The position numbers and the translations under genes were made by a program. Of a stretch of 64,000 nucleotides of DNA, positions 33,219 to 40,712 are shown one piece after another (position 1 is the stretch's first letter; every line of letters starts with the position of its first letter). Source of the DNA: Sphaerothrix epifaneia (GTDB taxonomy: Bacteria; Cyanobacteriota; Cyanobacteriia; Phormidesmidales; Phormidesmidaceae); contig NZ_JBHZOL010000071.1 of the NCBI RefSeq assembly GCF_042788235.1, positions 62,001 to 126,000 on the forward strand, in the 5' to 3' direction. The notes beneath the pieces are model-generated. The model did not search any database and was not told the origin of the DNA. It worked only from the letters and a program-made list of their open reading frames with translations.

Positions 33219-33758
33219 TCATTTAGAATTCAGCGAGTCAGGCGTAGCAGGTTGTCGCATAAATTTGAGATAGTCCCCTAGCATGGTCAGGGTTAGCGCT
33301 GGGTCATGCCCTTGAGGGCTGTATTGAAAGCGCAGAAAGTGCTGGCCTTGCGGCGTCAACCACACGTCTTTGATCTGCTTTTGGCTAATTTTGACCAGTT
33401 TGCGACTTGCCAGAGTTTGAATCAGACGTTGACGACTCTGAGCAGGAACTTTGGGGTGAATAGTTGCGGGCGAGAGGTGGCCTGTAGCGGCTGACTTGAG
33501 CGTAAGTAACTCATCGGGCGTCACCAGCAAGTTGCGATTGTCTAAGTTGAGGAGTAGCCGCCCGCCTGGGGTGAGGCCAAAGCGGCTGATCACTTCAGTG
33601 TAGGCAACTAAACCCTTGTGGCCGAGTTGGCGGCAAACAGTCTCTCGTTGAGCGGCGGAAGTTTTAGCATTCAGACTAATCTGGCTGAGGGGAGCATGGT
33701 AATTAGCCTGAGCCAACAGCCGCATGAGAAACTTCAGCTCAAGCGTCGTTATTTCCAT
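33219..33758 (-). CDS. Conserved protein with two winged-helix-like segments
   Basis: Not a named family to me. The 179 residues look like two tandem winged-helix modules: LELKFLMRLLAQANYHAPLSQISL with QLGHKGLVAYTEVISRFGLTPGGRLLLNL, and QSRQRLIQTLASRKLVKISQKQIKDVWLTPQGQHFLRFQYSP. Each ends in a LTPxGxxxL wing. The last 25 residues (LTLTMLGDYLKFMRQPAT) may be a dimer helix. Cytosolic, no cysteines outside TVCRQLG. ATG 33758. It may bind DNA or RNA, which is inference from fold pattern. It is divergent from the R2 element and the DNA methyltransferase downstream. Confidence 0.75.
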   Translation of the reverse strand: MEITTLELKFLMRLLAQANYHAPLSQISLNAKTSAAQRETVCRQLGHKGLVAYTEVISRFGLTPGGRLLLNLDNRNLLVTPDELLTLKSAATGHLSPATIHPKVPAQSRQRLIQTLASRKLVKISQKQIKDVWLTPQGQHFLRFQYSPQGHDPALTLTMLGDYLKFMRQPATPDSLNSK

Positions 33759-33875
33759 GCAGTCCGTTAAAAATAGTAAATATGAACTATTCTAGGGAAA
33801 AACCAGGAAGTCTTAGCCTGCGATCGCCCGATTTGGACATAGAAAGCTGTAAGGTAAGGGGAGTTCTTGGCTATT

Positions 33876-34040
33876 AGAGGGTGTCTGAAAAGCCAATGGT
33901 TGGGATTTTAGGCACTCATCGATCCCCCCTTAGCCCCCCCTTAAAAAGAGGGAATCGGCTCGGAAGTCCCCCTTAAAAATGGGATTGAGGGGGATCTCAA
34001 CCGTTTTGCTACACAGCAGATAACTTTTCAAACATCCTCT
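33876..34040 (+). mobile_element. MITE-like element R2, copy 1
   Basis: 165 bp without coding capacity, bounded by AGAGGGTGTCTGAAAAG (33876-33892) and its inverted form CTTTTCAAACATCCTCT (34024-34040), 17 bp ends with two mismatches. The interior has GATCCCCCCTTAGCC and CCCTTAAAAA motifs that pair with AAAATGGG/GAGGGGGATC. It ends four bases before the GTG of the DNA methyltransferase. No transposase is present in the window; no clear target duplication. Confidence 0.75.
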
Positions 34041-34044
34041 GAGT

Positions 34045-35007
34045 GTGAATAAGCCCTTAGCGCCTCGAAATCGAACCTTAGCTTTGAGTCAGTCAGACTG
34101 CCAGCGCTATCAGTCTCGTTTGCTCACCCTCACAACGGCGACGCCGCTTGAGGCAGTTCTTGATCGAACTTTGCACCAAAATTTTTTAGAAGCGCTGCCT
34201 CACCTACCGCCCCAGTCTATTGATTTACTGTTTTTAGATCCGCCTTATAACCTGAGTAAAACCTTTAATCAACAGCGCTTCAACCGCAAATCTTTAGAAG
34301 ACTACGAAACCTGGTTAGACAGTTGGTTTTCCCAACTATTGCCTTTGCTCAAACCAACTGCTTCAATTTATTGCTGTGGAGATTGGCAGTCTTCAACAGC
34401 GATTCATCGGGTCGTTAGCCAGTATTGTAAAGTCAGAAATCGCATTACCTGGGAACGAGAAAAAGGTCGTGGCGCTAAAGTTAACTGGAAAAACTGTTCA
34501 GAAGATATCTGGTTTTGTACGCTGTCCAATCAGTATGTATTTAATGTGGAAGCGGTCAAACTAAAACGGAAGGTAATGGCTCCTTACCGCGATCGCAGCG
34601 GTCAGCCCAAAGACTGGCAAGCAACTAACCACGGTAACTTTCGCATTACCTACCCATCAAATTTGTGGACTGATATTTCGGTACCGTTTTGGTCAATGCC
34701 GGAAAACACCTGTCATCCGACCCAAAAGCCAGAAAAGCTTCTAGCCAAGCTGATTTTAGCCAGTAGCCATCCTGGCGACATAGTGCTAGATCCCTTCCTG
34801 GGATCAGGCACTACGTCAGTTGTGGCTAAAAAATTAGGACGCCACTATATTGGCATCGAAATTGACGAGCAGTTTTGCTGCTTAGCGGAAAAACGTCTAG
34901 AACTAGCAACAGGCGATCGCACCATTCAAGGCTATGCCGCTGGCTATTTTTGGGAGCGTAATACCCTCAACCAACAGCGATGCAAAGCTTCCCCAAAGTC
35001 AAACTAA
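34045..35007 (+). CDS. Site-specific DNA methyltransferase (beta-class, N6-adenine or N4-cytosine)
   Basis: A 320-residue exocyclic-amino DNA methyltransferase. The catalytic DPPY is at 65-68 (LLFLDPPYNLSKTF) and the SAM motif DPFLGSGTTSVVAKKLGR at about 249-266. Catalytic-first order is the beta class. A CHPTQKPEKLL segment precedes the SAM motif. No restriction enzyme gene is adjacent, so it looks solitary. Start is GTG 34045, only four bases from the end of R2 copy 1, with a stop at 34021 blocking anything longer except CTG. It overlaps rlmH by 28 bases. Cyanobacteria have solitary methylases including GATC and CGATCG types; the site recognised here is not predictable. Confidence 0.88.
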   Translation: MNKPLAPRNRTLALSQSDCQRYQSRLLTLTTATPLEAVLDRTLHQNFLEALPHLPPQSIDLLFLDPPYNLSKTFNQQRFNRKSLEDYETWLDSWFSQLLPLLKPTASIYCCGDWQSSTAIHRVVSQYCKVRNRITWEREKGRGAKVNWKNCSEDIWFCTLSNQYVFNVEAVKLKRKVMAPYRDRSGQPKDWQATNHGNFRITYPSNLWTDISVPFWSMPENTCHPTQKPEKLLAKLILASSHPGDIVLDPFLGSGTTSVVAKKLGRHYIGIEIDEQFCCLAEKRLELATGDRTIQGYAAGYFWERNTLNQQRCKASPKSN

Positions 35008-35414
35008 TTGCCGTTGGCAAAGTCAAAAAAGGCTGGCTGCGCGAGGGCGTAGAAGTCTATCTTCAGCGTTTGCCAGAATTAGAGATCGTTGAGATCAAAG
35101 ATTCAACGCCAGCAAAAGAGGGCGATCAAATTTTATCCATACTAAAAGGAGGCGATCGCCTAATCGGATTGAGTGAAGAAGGGCAAACTTTTTCATCGGT
35201 TGGGTTTGCTCATTTTTTAGCTGCGGCTGATTCTAATAGTTTGGTGTTTGTAATTGGCAGCGCCGCCGGATTAAGCCCAGCTTTGAAACAAGCCGCAAGC
35301 CAACTTTTGAGCCTTTCTCCGATGACCTTTCCCCATGAAGTGGCGCGGCTCCTGTTGGTAGAACAGCTTTATCGGGCAAAAACTATTTTGCAGGGCAGTC
35401 AATATCACAAGTAA
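34980..35414 (+). CDS. rlmH: 23S rRNA pseudouridine-1915 N3-methyltransferase
   Basis: SPOUT-class methyltransferase acting on helix 69 of 23S rRNA in the assembled ribosome. The 144 residues have the family order: VKLIAVGKVKKGWLREGVEVYLQRLP, a central linker, then the knotted SAM-binding part LVFVIGSAAGLSPALK, LSLSPMTFPHEVARLLLVEQLYRAK and the C-terminal GSQYHK. ATG 34980 lies inside the end of the DNA methyltransferase gene, a 28-base overlap in another frame, so the two are translated from one message. Length is slightly short but normal for RlmH. Confidence 0.95.
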   Translation: MQSFPKVKLIAVGKVKKGWLREGVEVYLQRLPELEIVEIKDSTPAKEGDQILSILKGGDRLIGLSEEGQTFSSVGFAHFLAAADSNSLVFVIGSAAGLSPALKQAASQLLSLSPMTFPHEVARLLLVEQLYRAKTILQGSQYHK

Positions 35415-35452
35415 ATATTCTGGGTTAGGTCTTATTGGTTGAGTTACGGTTG

Positions 35453-35472
35453 AGAGGGCGTTTGAAAAGCCA
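35453..35472 (+). mobile_element. Solo terminal repeat of R2
   Basis: AGAGGGCGTTTGAAAAGCCA matches the left end of R2 copies 1 and 2 with a base or two different, with no matching right end nearby. It sits 12 bases upstream of the CYTH gene start and may be a relic of excision or decay. Confidence 0.55.
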
Positions 35473-35484
35473 GGGACACTGAGT

Positions 35485-35952
35485 ATGGGCGTTGAAATTG
35501 AGCGGAAATTTTTAGTTAAAGGCGATCGCTGGCGATCGCTGGGCAGCAGCGAATTTTACCGTCAGGGATATTTAACCACCGCCCAAGATGGCTGCACGGT
35601 GCGGGTGCGGCTAGTGGGCGATCGCGCCTGTGTCACCATCAAAGGCCGCACAGTTGGCAATCGCCGCGCCGAGTTTGAATATGCCATTCCTGCCGCCGAC
35701 GCTGAAGAAATGCTAGATACCCTTTGCCAAAAACCCTTGATTGAAAAAAACCGCTATAAAATCTTGTCGGGATCGCTGGTGTGGGAAGTCGATGAATTTA
35801 TGGGCGAAAATGCTGGACTGATTGTAGCCGAAGTAGAGCTGAGTGATCCCCAACAGGTGATTGACCTACCGGACTGGGTAGGAGAAGAAGTTTCTGGCGA
35901 TCCGCGCTATTTCAATGCTTATCTAGCCCAGCAGCCGTTTAGCCAGTGGTGA
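35485..35952 (+). CDS. CYTH-domain triphosphate tunnel enzyme
   Basis: A 155-residue CYTH protein. The ExExK signature is present at the N-terminus as MGVEIERKFLVKGDRW (Glu4, Glu6, Lys8), followed by TVRVRLVGDRACVTIKGRTVG, FEYAIPAADAEEMLDTLC, KNRYKI, WEVDEFMGENAGLIVAEVEL and a C-terminal YFNAYLAQQP. Such enzymes hydrolyse inorganic triphosphate or related polyphosphates with a metal cofactor, or act as class IV adenylate cyclases; the short cyanobacterial forms are usually triphosphatases. ATG 35485 sits just past an R2 relic. Same strand as rlmH, 70 bases away. The precise substrate is open. Confidence 0.92.
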   Translation: MGVEIERKFLVKGDRWRSLGSSEFYRQGYLTTAQDGCTVRVRLVGDRACVTIKGRTVGNRRAEFEYAIPAADAEEMLDTLCQKPLIEKNRYKILSGSLVWEVDEFMGENAGLIVAEVELSDPQQVIDLPDWVGEEVSGDPRYFNAYLAQQPFSQW

Positions 35953-36054
35953 GGCGATCGCGGTCAATCAATTTCTATCTTCAGCCACAAGACAGGCGAG
36001 CTTAACAAACTCTAGGCTAAAGCAGTTGTTTCAACGCCTATGAGCTAAAAGCCA

Positions 36055-36726
36055 ATGCCCCAAGCCGCTATTTTTGATATCGATGGTACTTTGGTAGACT
36101 CCGTCAATTTTCACGCTGAAGCCTGGGTTAAGGGGTTTGAGAAATTTGGTCACACCGTTGAATTTGCCACTGTTAAACAGCGAATTGGCAAAGGTGGCGA
36201 GTATATTCTGCAAGAGTTTTTAACGGACGAGGAAAATCAGCAGTACGGATCTGACCTCAGCCAGTATCGCAAACAATATTTTCACGAACACTTTCTGCCC
36301 CAAATTCAGCCGCTACCCCAAGTTCGGGCTTTATTTGAGCGTATTCGCCAAGACCACATTCAAATTGTTCTGGCGACTTCAGCCGAGCAAGAAACCGCCG
36401 ATCACTATCGGGAGTTGCTAGGCATCAAAGACTTAATTGATGGCATGACCTGCGCCGATGACGTAGAAAAAGCCAAGCCTGAGGCTGACATTTTTCAAGC
36501 TGCTTTAGAAAAACTGCCGCAAGTGTCCCCTGAGTCGGTCATTGTAATTGGCGATAGCCCTTACGATGCCGAAGCAGCCCAAAAGCTTTCACTGCCAACA
36601 TTGGGATTTTTAAGCGGTGGCTTTTCGCCCGATCAGCTACGCGAAGCAGGGTGTGTCTCTATTTATAAAGATCCGGCTGATCTGCTTGATCACTACTGCG
36701 ACTCTCTGTTTAACTCCACCCTATGA
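36055..36726 (+). CDS. HAD-family phosphatase (phosphoglycolate/beta-phosphoglucomutase type)
   Basis: A 223-residue HAD hydrolase with a cap domain. Motif I FDIDGTLVDSVNFHAEAW, motif II LATSAEQETADHY, motif III lysine in EKAKPEADIF and motif IV VIGDSPYDAEAAQ are all present. It should dephosphorylate a small phosphate ester, commonly a sugar phosphate or phosphoglycolate. It overlaps the following MFS gene by ATGA (four bases), so the pair is translationally coupled, and a phosphorylated or sugar-like transport substrate is a reasonable guess. ATG 36055. No anomaly. Confidence 0.92.
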   Translation: MPQAAIFDIDGTLVDSVNFHAEAWVKGFEKFGHTVEFATVKQRIGKGGEYILQEFLTDEENQQYGSDLSQYRKQYFHEHFLPQIQPLPQVRALFERIRQDHIQIVLATSAEQETADHYRELLGIKDLIDGMTCADDVEKAKPEADIFQAALEKLPQVSPESVIVIGDSPYDAEAAQKLSLPTLGFLSGGFSPDQLREAGCVSIYKDPADLLDHYCDSLFNSTL

Positions 36727-38153
36727 CGATCGCAGCTCCGGTTCAGTCTTTTGAGCAGCGTTTAGATCAGTCAGCCCTAACCCGACCGATGTGGTTGCTG
36801 TGGGGGCTATCGGCAGGGCTAATTGCCCTGGATGGGTTTGACTTTTTTATTATTGGTGTGGCGCTGCCTTTTTTGCAGCGAGACTTTGGTTTAGGCGCGG
36901 GCGGTACTGGGGCGATCGCAGTGGCGGCGATCGCGGGTTCGCTGGTAGGTTCTTTAACCCTTGGCCCCCTCACCGATCGCCTTGGCCGTCAGCGCATGCT
37001 AATTGTTGATGTCGCTATCTTTGTATTGGCAACAGCAGGGACAGCTTTAGCCTGGAATCCGGCGTCTTTAATCGGGTTTCGTTTTTTGGTTGGCCTGGGG
37101 ATCGGGGCTGATTATCCTATTAGCGTCGCCTACATTACCGAAAATGTACCCGCTCGGCTGCGAGGTCGCATGGTCGTAGGCGCTTTTTCGTTTCAGGCGG
37201 TGGGAGCCTTATTGGGTGCGCTCACAGGGCTTAGCACCATTGCCTTTTTTGATCATTTTTATCCCGGTAATCCCCAACTGGCTATTCAATATGGGTGGCG
37301 CGTCATGCTTGGGGTAGGGTTACTGCTGGCAATGGGCGTTGCCGGGTTGCGGCTCAGCTTTTTGTTAGAAAGTCCACGTTACTACCTGGCTAAAGGCGAT
37401 TATAAGGCGGCTTCGACAGCGGCTTCTACCCTCTTGGCTAGCCCGATCACCCTAACACCCGCTACCGATCCACCTGAGCGAGAGCCTCAATTAGCTTATG
37501 GCGCTTTATTTACAGCGGCCTATCGGCGGCGAACGCTGCTAGCCTCGCTGCCCTGGTTTTTGCAAGATATTGCCACTTACGGCATTGGTATTTTTACCCC
37601 CACCATTATTGGGGCGCTGGCTTTTGCGGGTCAAGATAGCTTTCTTTTACAAGCGATGGCGGCAGCGAAAGGAGCCGCTTTTGTAGATCTATTTTTAATT
37701 TCTGGGTTTGTGCTGGCGGTTTGGTTAATAGATCGCGTCGGTCGCATTCGCCTACAAATGACAGGCTTTGTCGGTATGGCAGCAGGACTGAGCCTTTTGG
37801 CTTTGTCAGACCTGGTAGAGCCAGCTAGCCAGCTAAAGCTAGGTCTGGTTTTTGCTGGATTTGTGGTGTTTAACCTGTTGATGAATTTAGGGCCAAATGC
37901 CACCACTTTCTTGCTCTCAGGAGAGGTGTTTCCTACCTCTATTCGTGCCAGTGGTGCGGGCTTTGCAGCGGCGTTTGCCAAAGCGGGGGCGGTGGTAGGC
38001 ACCTATGGGCTACCTGTGTTGCAGCAAGCCTGGGGGGTGCCCCCGTTGTTGTTTTTGCTAGCAGGCATCTGCTTGTTGGCGGCGTTGGTGACCTATCTAG
38101 CCCAAGTAGAAACAACCGGGCGATCGCTAGAGGCGGTTGACGCGGCTAGTTAG
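36723..38153 (+). CDS. MFS transporter, sugar/aromatic-acid type
   Basis: A 476-residue secondary transporter with twelve predicted helices. MFS signatures are GPLTDRLGRQRMLIVDVAIF (first loop) and the paired VWLIDRVGRIRLQM in the second half, with a LVGLGIGADYPISVAYITENVPARLRGRM motif of the sugar-porter/AAHS branch. A proline-rich loop LTPATDPPEREPQ links the halves. It starts ATG 36723, four bases overlapping the HAD phosphatase, and its end overlaps the convergent PCP_red gene by eight bases. Substrate not determinable; MhpT/PcaK/sugar porters are the nearest classes. Confidence 0.93.
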   Translation: MTIAAPVQSFEQRLDQSALTRPMWLLWGLSAGLIALDGFDFFIIGVALPFLQRDFGLGAGGTGAIAVAAIAGSLVGSLTLGPLTDRLGRQRMLIVDVAIFVLATAGTALAWNPASLIGFRFLVGLGIGADYPISVAYITENVPARLRGRMVVGAFSFQAVGALLGALTGLSTIAFFDHFYPGNPQLAIQYGWRVMLGVGLLLAMGVAGLRLSFLLESPRYYLAKGDYKAASTAASTLLASPITLTPATDPPEREPQLAYGALFTAAYRRRTLLASLPWFLQDIATYGIGIFTPTIIGALAFAGQDSFLLQAMAAAKGAAFVDLFLISGFVLAVWLIDRVGRIRLQMTGFVGMAAGLSLLALSDLVEPASQLKLGLVFAGFVVFNLLMNLGPNATTFLLSGEVFPTSIRASGAGFAAAFAKAGAVVGTYGLPVLQQAWGVPPLLFLLAGICLLAALVTYLAQVETTGRSLEAVDAAS

Positions 38154-38319
38154 AGCCAAATTTTTGTTTAGCTTGTTCATAAACTGCGACTGTAATTTCG
38201 CTGATGCCATCAGCTTGAGCGAATTTTTCAATTTTTTTGCGGGCGGCAGGGCGCACAAAAAAAGGAATTTCTTTTAACCGGGCTTCGGCTGCGGCTGTCC
38301 AGGTAACGGGCTGACTCAT
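38146..38319 (-). CDS. Free-standing PCP_red (ChlB C-terminal-like) protein, 57 residues
   Basis: ATG 38317-38319, TAG at 38146-38148. The product MSQPVTWTAAAEARLKEIPF then FVRPAARKKIEKFAQADGI and SEITVAVYEQAKQKFGSN matches the small PCP_red domain that forms the C-terminus of ChlB, subunit of light-independent protochlorophyllide reductase: W-x-x-E-A, an IPFFVRPAARKKIEKFA helix, G-I-x-E-I-T, then VYEQAKQKFG. As a separate short gene it may bind a tetrapyrrole or a reductase partner. It overlaps the MFS gene end by eight bases on the opposite strand and diverges from petJ, 141 bases away. Missed by a 60-codon cutoff. Confidence 0.85.
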   Translation of the reverse strand: MSQPVTWTAAAEARLKEIPFFVRPAARKKIEKFAQADGISEITVAVYEQAKQKFGSN

Positions 38320-38460
38320 TTAAACCTCTAAAAAAGCTTTTTGCATCATAAGGGATAGCTGAAGTTCATAAATAGAAATCTTTGACGCTTTGTCTTTTGA
38401 CGCCGCTTTTTAGCGCTTGCATAATCAGCTAGAAAAACTGGCTTTGGGAGACAACTAAAG

Positions 38461-38787
38461 ATGAAACGAGTTTTGCTAGCTTTTGGGGCGATCGCTATTA
38501 GCTTGCTTGTGTTTGTGCCCTCGGCAATGGCTGATGTAGCGGCGGGTGCTAGAGTGTTTTCAGCTAACTGCGCTGCTTGCCATATGGGGGGTGGCAATGT
38601 GGTCAACGCGGCAAAAACGCTCAAACAAAGCGACTTAGAACAGTATGAGATGGCTTCGCTGGCAGCGATTCAAACTCAGGTAACGAATGGCAAAAATGCC
38701 ATGCCTGCTTTTAAAGGTCGCTTGACAGCCGAACAAATTGAAAACGTAGCTGCCTATGTGCTAGATCAAGCTGAAAAAGGCTGGTAG
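38461..38787 (+). CDS. petJ: Cytochrome c6 precursor
   Basis: Soluble thylakoid-lumen electron carrier between cytochrome b6f and photosystem I or the oxidase, used instead of plastocyanin when copper is scarce. The 108-residue precursor has a signal peptide (MKRVLLAFGAIAISLLVFVP, cleavage after SAMA at 24), the heme site CAACH at 37-41 and the axial Met81 in NAMPAFKGRL. The end, VAAYVLDQAEKGW, is the classic cytochrome c6 tail. ATG 38461 is clear. A PCP_red gene diverges from it. No plastocyanin or copper regulator is in the window. Confidence 0.97.
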   Translation: MKRVLLAFGAIAISLLVFVPSAMADVAAGARVFSANCAACHMGGGNVVNAAKTLKQSDLEQYEMASLAAIQTQVTNGKNAMPAFKGRLTAEQIENVAAYVLDQAEKGW

Positions 38788-38866
38788 ATCGATTTTAAGC
38801 GGCGTGACAGGGGTGTAAAGTCTGCGCCCCTGAGGGGTGGTCTTAGCCTATTGAGTAAATTAGCAA

Positions 38867-39766
38867 ATGATCTTAGCCAACCAACGAGCGTGGCTTTTAG
38901 CTCTTTTTATTTTTTTAAGTTCAGCGCTATTGGCTTTACCAGCCTGGGCGTTTACTCCTTCCTTGCAAGATAGTTTCCAGCAAGGAGTAGACGCGTTTCA
39001 ATCACAGCGGTATGAGCAGGCAATCGCGGCTTTCACGCAAGCTATTCGACAAAACCCTAATCGAGCGGCTGCTTATGGCAATCGCTGTTTGGCCTATCTA
39101 AAACTTAACCAAAACTCGCTAGCCATTGCCGACTGTACTCAAGCTTTAGAGCGTGATTTTAGCAACGCCGAGTTTTACTTAAACCGAGGGTTAGCTAACT
39201 ATCGCTTGGGTCTGTATACGGCTGCAATCGATAACTACAATCAGGTTTTGAGTTTAAAGCCTGACGATTATCGAGCTTTTTATAATCGCGGTTTGGCTGA
39301 ATTTGGTTTGGCTCATTATTCAGCCGCGATCGCAGACTATAACCGTTCGCTGCAACGCACACCTCAGCTATCAGCAGCTCGCATGGCAGCTATTTATGAC
39401 GATCGCGGTGCGGCCTATCTGCTAATACAAAAGCCTGCCGCCGCTGTGAGGGACTTTTTGCAAGCAATCAACTACGATGCTTCTGATTCAAGCGCTTTTT
39501 TTAATTTAGCCTGTGCTTGCCACCAACAGGGCTATGAACTAGCAGCAATCGAGTATTTTAGTCAAGTATTGGGAATGGATTCTCACCAAGCTCAGACTTA
39601 TCTGAACCGAGGTTTAATCTACAGCCAAATAGGCAAAAAACAGCAGGCGATCGCCGACTTGCACCAAGCTGCCCACTATCTTCAGCAGCAAGGCAGCCAA
39701 GCTGCTTATCAGCAGGTTACGCGGATTCTGCATCAGCTGCAAACCGAACCTTCTGTATTTGGATAA
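38867..39766 (+). CDS. Exported TPR-repeat protein
   Basis: A 299-residue protein with an N-terminal signal or anchor segment (AWLLALFIFLSSALLALPAWAF, cleavage likely after AWA), followed by about six or seven TPR units: QSRYEQAIAAFTQAIRQNPN, AAYGNRCLAYLKLNQ, AEFYLNRGLANYRLGLY, DDYRAFYNRGLAEFGLAHYSAAIADYNRSL, AYLLIQKPAAAVRDFL, ATFNL-type and YLNRGLIYSQIGKKQQAIADL. TPRs make a protein-binding superhelix, here in the periplasm or lumen. It lies 79 bases after petJ on the same strand, possibly cotranscribed; a photosynthetic assembly role would be guesswork. Confidence 0.88.
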   Translation: MILANQRAWLLALFIFLSSALLALPAWAFTPSLQDSFQQGVDAFQSQRYEQAIAAFTQAIRQNPNRAAAYGNRCLAYLKLNQNSLAIADCTQALERDFSNAEFYLNRGLANYRLGLYTAAIDNYNQVLSLKPDDYRAFYNRGLAEFGLAHYSAAIADYNRSLQRTPQLSAARMAAIYDDRGAAYLLIQKPAAAVRDFLQAINYDASDSSAFFNLACACHQQGYELAAIEYFSQVLGMDSHQAQTYLNRGLIYSQIGKKQQAIADLHQAAHYLQQQGSQAAYQQVTRILHQLQTEPSVFG

Positions 39767-39779
39767 ATTTCCCTAAATC

Positions 39780-39801
39780 GGTTTGTCAGGCTAAACAAAC
39801 C
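39780..39801 (+). terminator. Weak hairpin after the TPR gene
   Basis: GGTTTGT (39780-39786) and ACAAACC (39795-39801), 7 bp stem, eight-base loop, 13 bases after the stop. No T run. Confidence 0.35.
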
Positions 39802-39935
39802 TCAGCCAAAGCTGAACTTTTGCGGCAGCTACTGATTGAATCATCAAGCCATTTAGCCAGTATGGAAGCAACTTTTGCTGGGACTTTAGCGTTTTTTAGC
39901 AATAGCTAAGCAGATAGAGTAGTTGCCCTACGTTA

Positions 39936-40061
39936 AGAGGATGTTTGAAAAGATATCTGCTGCGTCGCCAAACGGTTTAGATCCCCCTAAATCCACCTTA
40001 AAAGTAGGGGAGATCAGATGAGTGCCTAAAATCACAACCATTGGCTTTTCAAACACCCTCT
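39936..40061 (-). mobile_element. MITE-like element R2, copy 2
   Basis: 126 bp, opposite orientation to copy 1. Ends are AGAGGATGTTTGAAAAG (39936-39952) and CTTTTCAAACACCCTCT (40045-40061). Its minus strand matches copy 1 across both arms, including GCCAATGGTTG, ATTTTAGGCACTCATC, CCGTTTTG/CGTTTGGC and CAGCAGATA, but lacks about 40 central bases found in copy 1. Intergenic between the TPR gene and the HMA gene. Confidence 0.75.
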
Positions 40062-40159
40062 GAGCCACTGAATGGTTAACAGTTTTTGACAGAAACCTGT
40101 CATTCTGGCGTTTGCTATTAGCGATAAAGGCTAAAGCCATTAGCTGCAAACTAACTGTA

Positions 40160-40354
40160 TCAAGCAACGGTATGTCCGGTAGCTTCAATCGCCTGCCGAA
40201 TAGAAGCTTCGCTGGCTTCAGTTTTAGCGACGACTGCTTTAGTCTGGAGGTCAATATTGACCTCGGCTTCGCTATCTACTTGGGTAATCGCCTCGGTTAC
40301 GGTTTCAACACAACCTTCGCAAACCATAGACGGGACAGTTAGTTCAATCGCCAT
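40160..40354 (-). CDS. HMA-domain metallochaperone
   Basis: A 64-residue soluble heavy-metal-associated domain. The copper-binding MxCxxC is present at residues 10-15 (MVCEGC, in LTVPSMVCEGCVETVTEAITQV), then VNIDLQTKAVVAKTEA and RQAIEATGHTVA, the usual beta-alpha-beta-beta-alpha-beta pattern. I start at ATG 40354 because it is preceded by an AGGGGG ribosome-binding site; a GTG or ATG nine codons upstream is open but not needed. Likely an Atx1/CopZ-like copper carrier delivering to P-type ATPases that supply thylakoid copper; no ATPase is nearby. Repeat R1 copies G and H are upstream. Confidence 0.9.
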   Translation of the reverse strand: MAIELTVPSMVCEGCVETVTEAITQVDSEAEVNIDLQTKAVVAKTEASEASIRQAIEATGHTVA

Positions 40355-40385
40355 TGATCCCCCTGAATTTACGCTTGACAAACAG

Positions 40386-40489
40386 GTATAGCGGTAGCCA
40401 CAAAAGTTGAGGCACTCAATTGCTAAAAGCCGCTACTGACAAAAAGCTTTGCTTCCGCTTTCTGGCCTCTATCTTTGCTTTTAGCTATG
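40386..40489 (+). repeat. Dispersed repeat R1, copy G
   Basis: Forward copy, 104 bases: GTATAGCGGTAGCCACAAAA, TTGAGGCACTCAATTGCTA, AAAGCCGCTACTGACAAAAA, GCTTTGCTTCCGCTTTC, ending TTTTAGCTAT. First of a head-to-tail pair with copy H. Confidence 0.75.
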
Positions 40490-40511
40490 TTCCAGATATT
40501 TATTGTACAGG

Positions 40512-40605
40512 GTATAGGCTCCTAAGGTTAAGACGCTTCAATTGCTAATGCTAAAAGCTGCTAACAGAAACGCTTTCCTTTTGCCTTCTGTTTTGTGCCT
40601 TGAGC
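40512..40605 (+). repeat. Dispersed repeat R1, copy H
   Basis: Forward copy 23 bases after copy G: GTATAGGCTCCTAAGGTTAA, GACGCTTCAATTGCTAATGC, TAAAAGCTGCTAACAGAAAC, GCTTTCCTTTTGCCTTCTG. The 5' half is more diverged than in copy G. Confidence 0.65.
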
Positions 40606-40712
40606 AATATCTTTGCAAGCGTTCTAGCGGGCGCGGCAATCCAACCTTAAGAAAACGCTAGCGGTGCTTGTGTCGTCGTTATTGAGTTAAGACAGTCAGG
40701 AGAGAGCAAACT

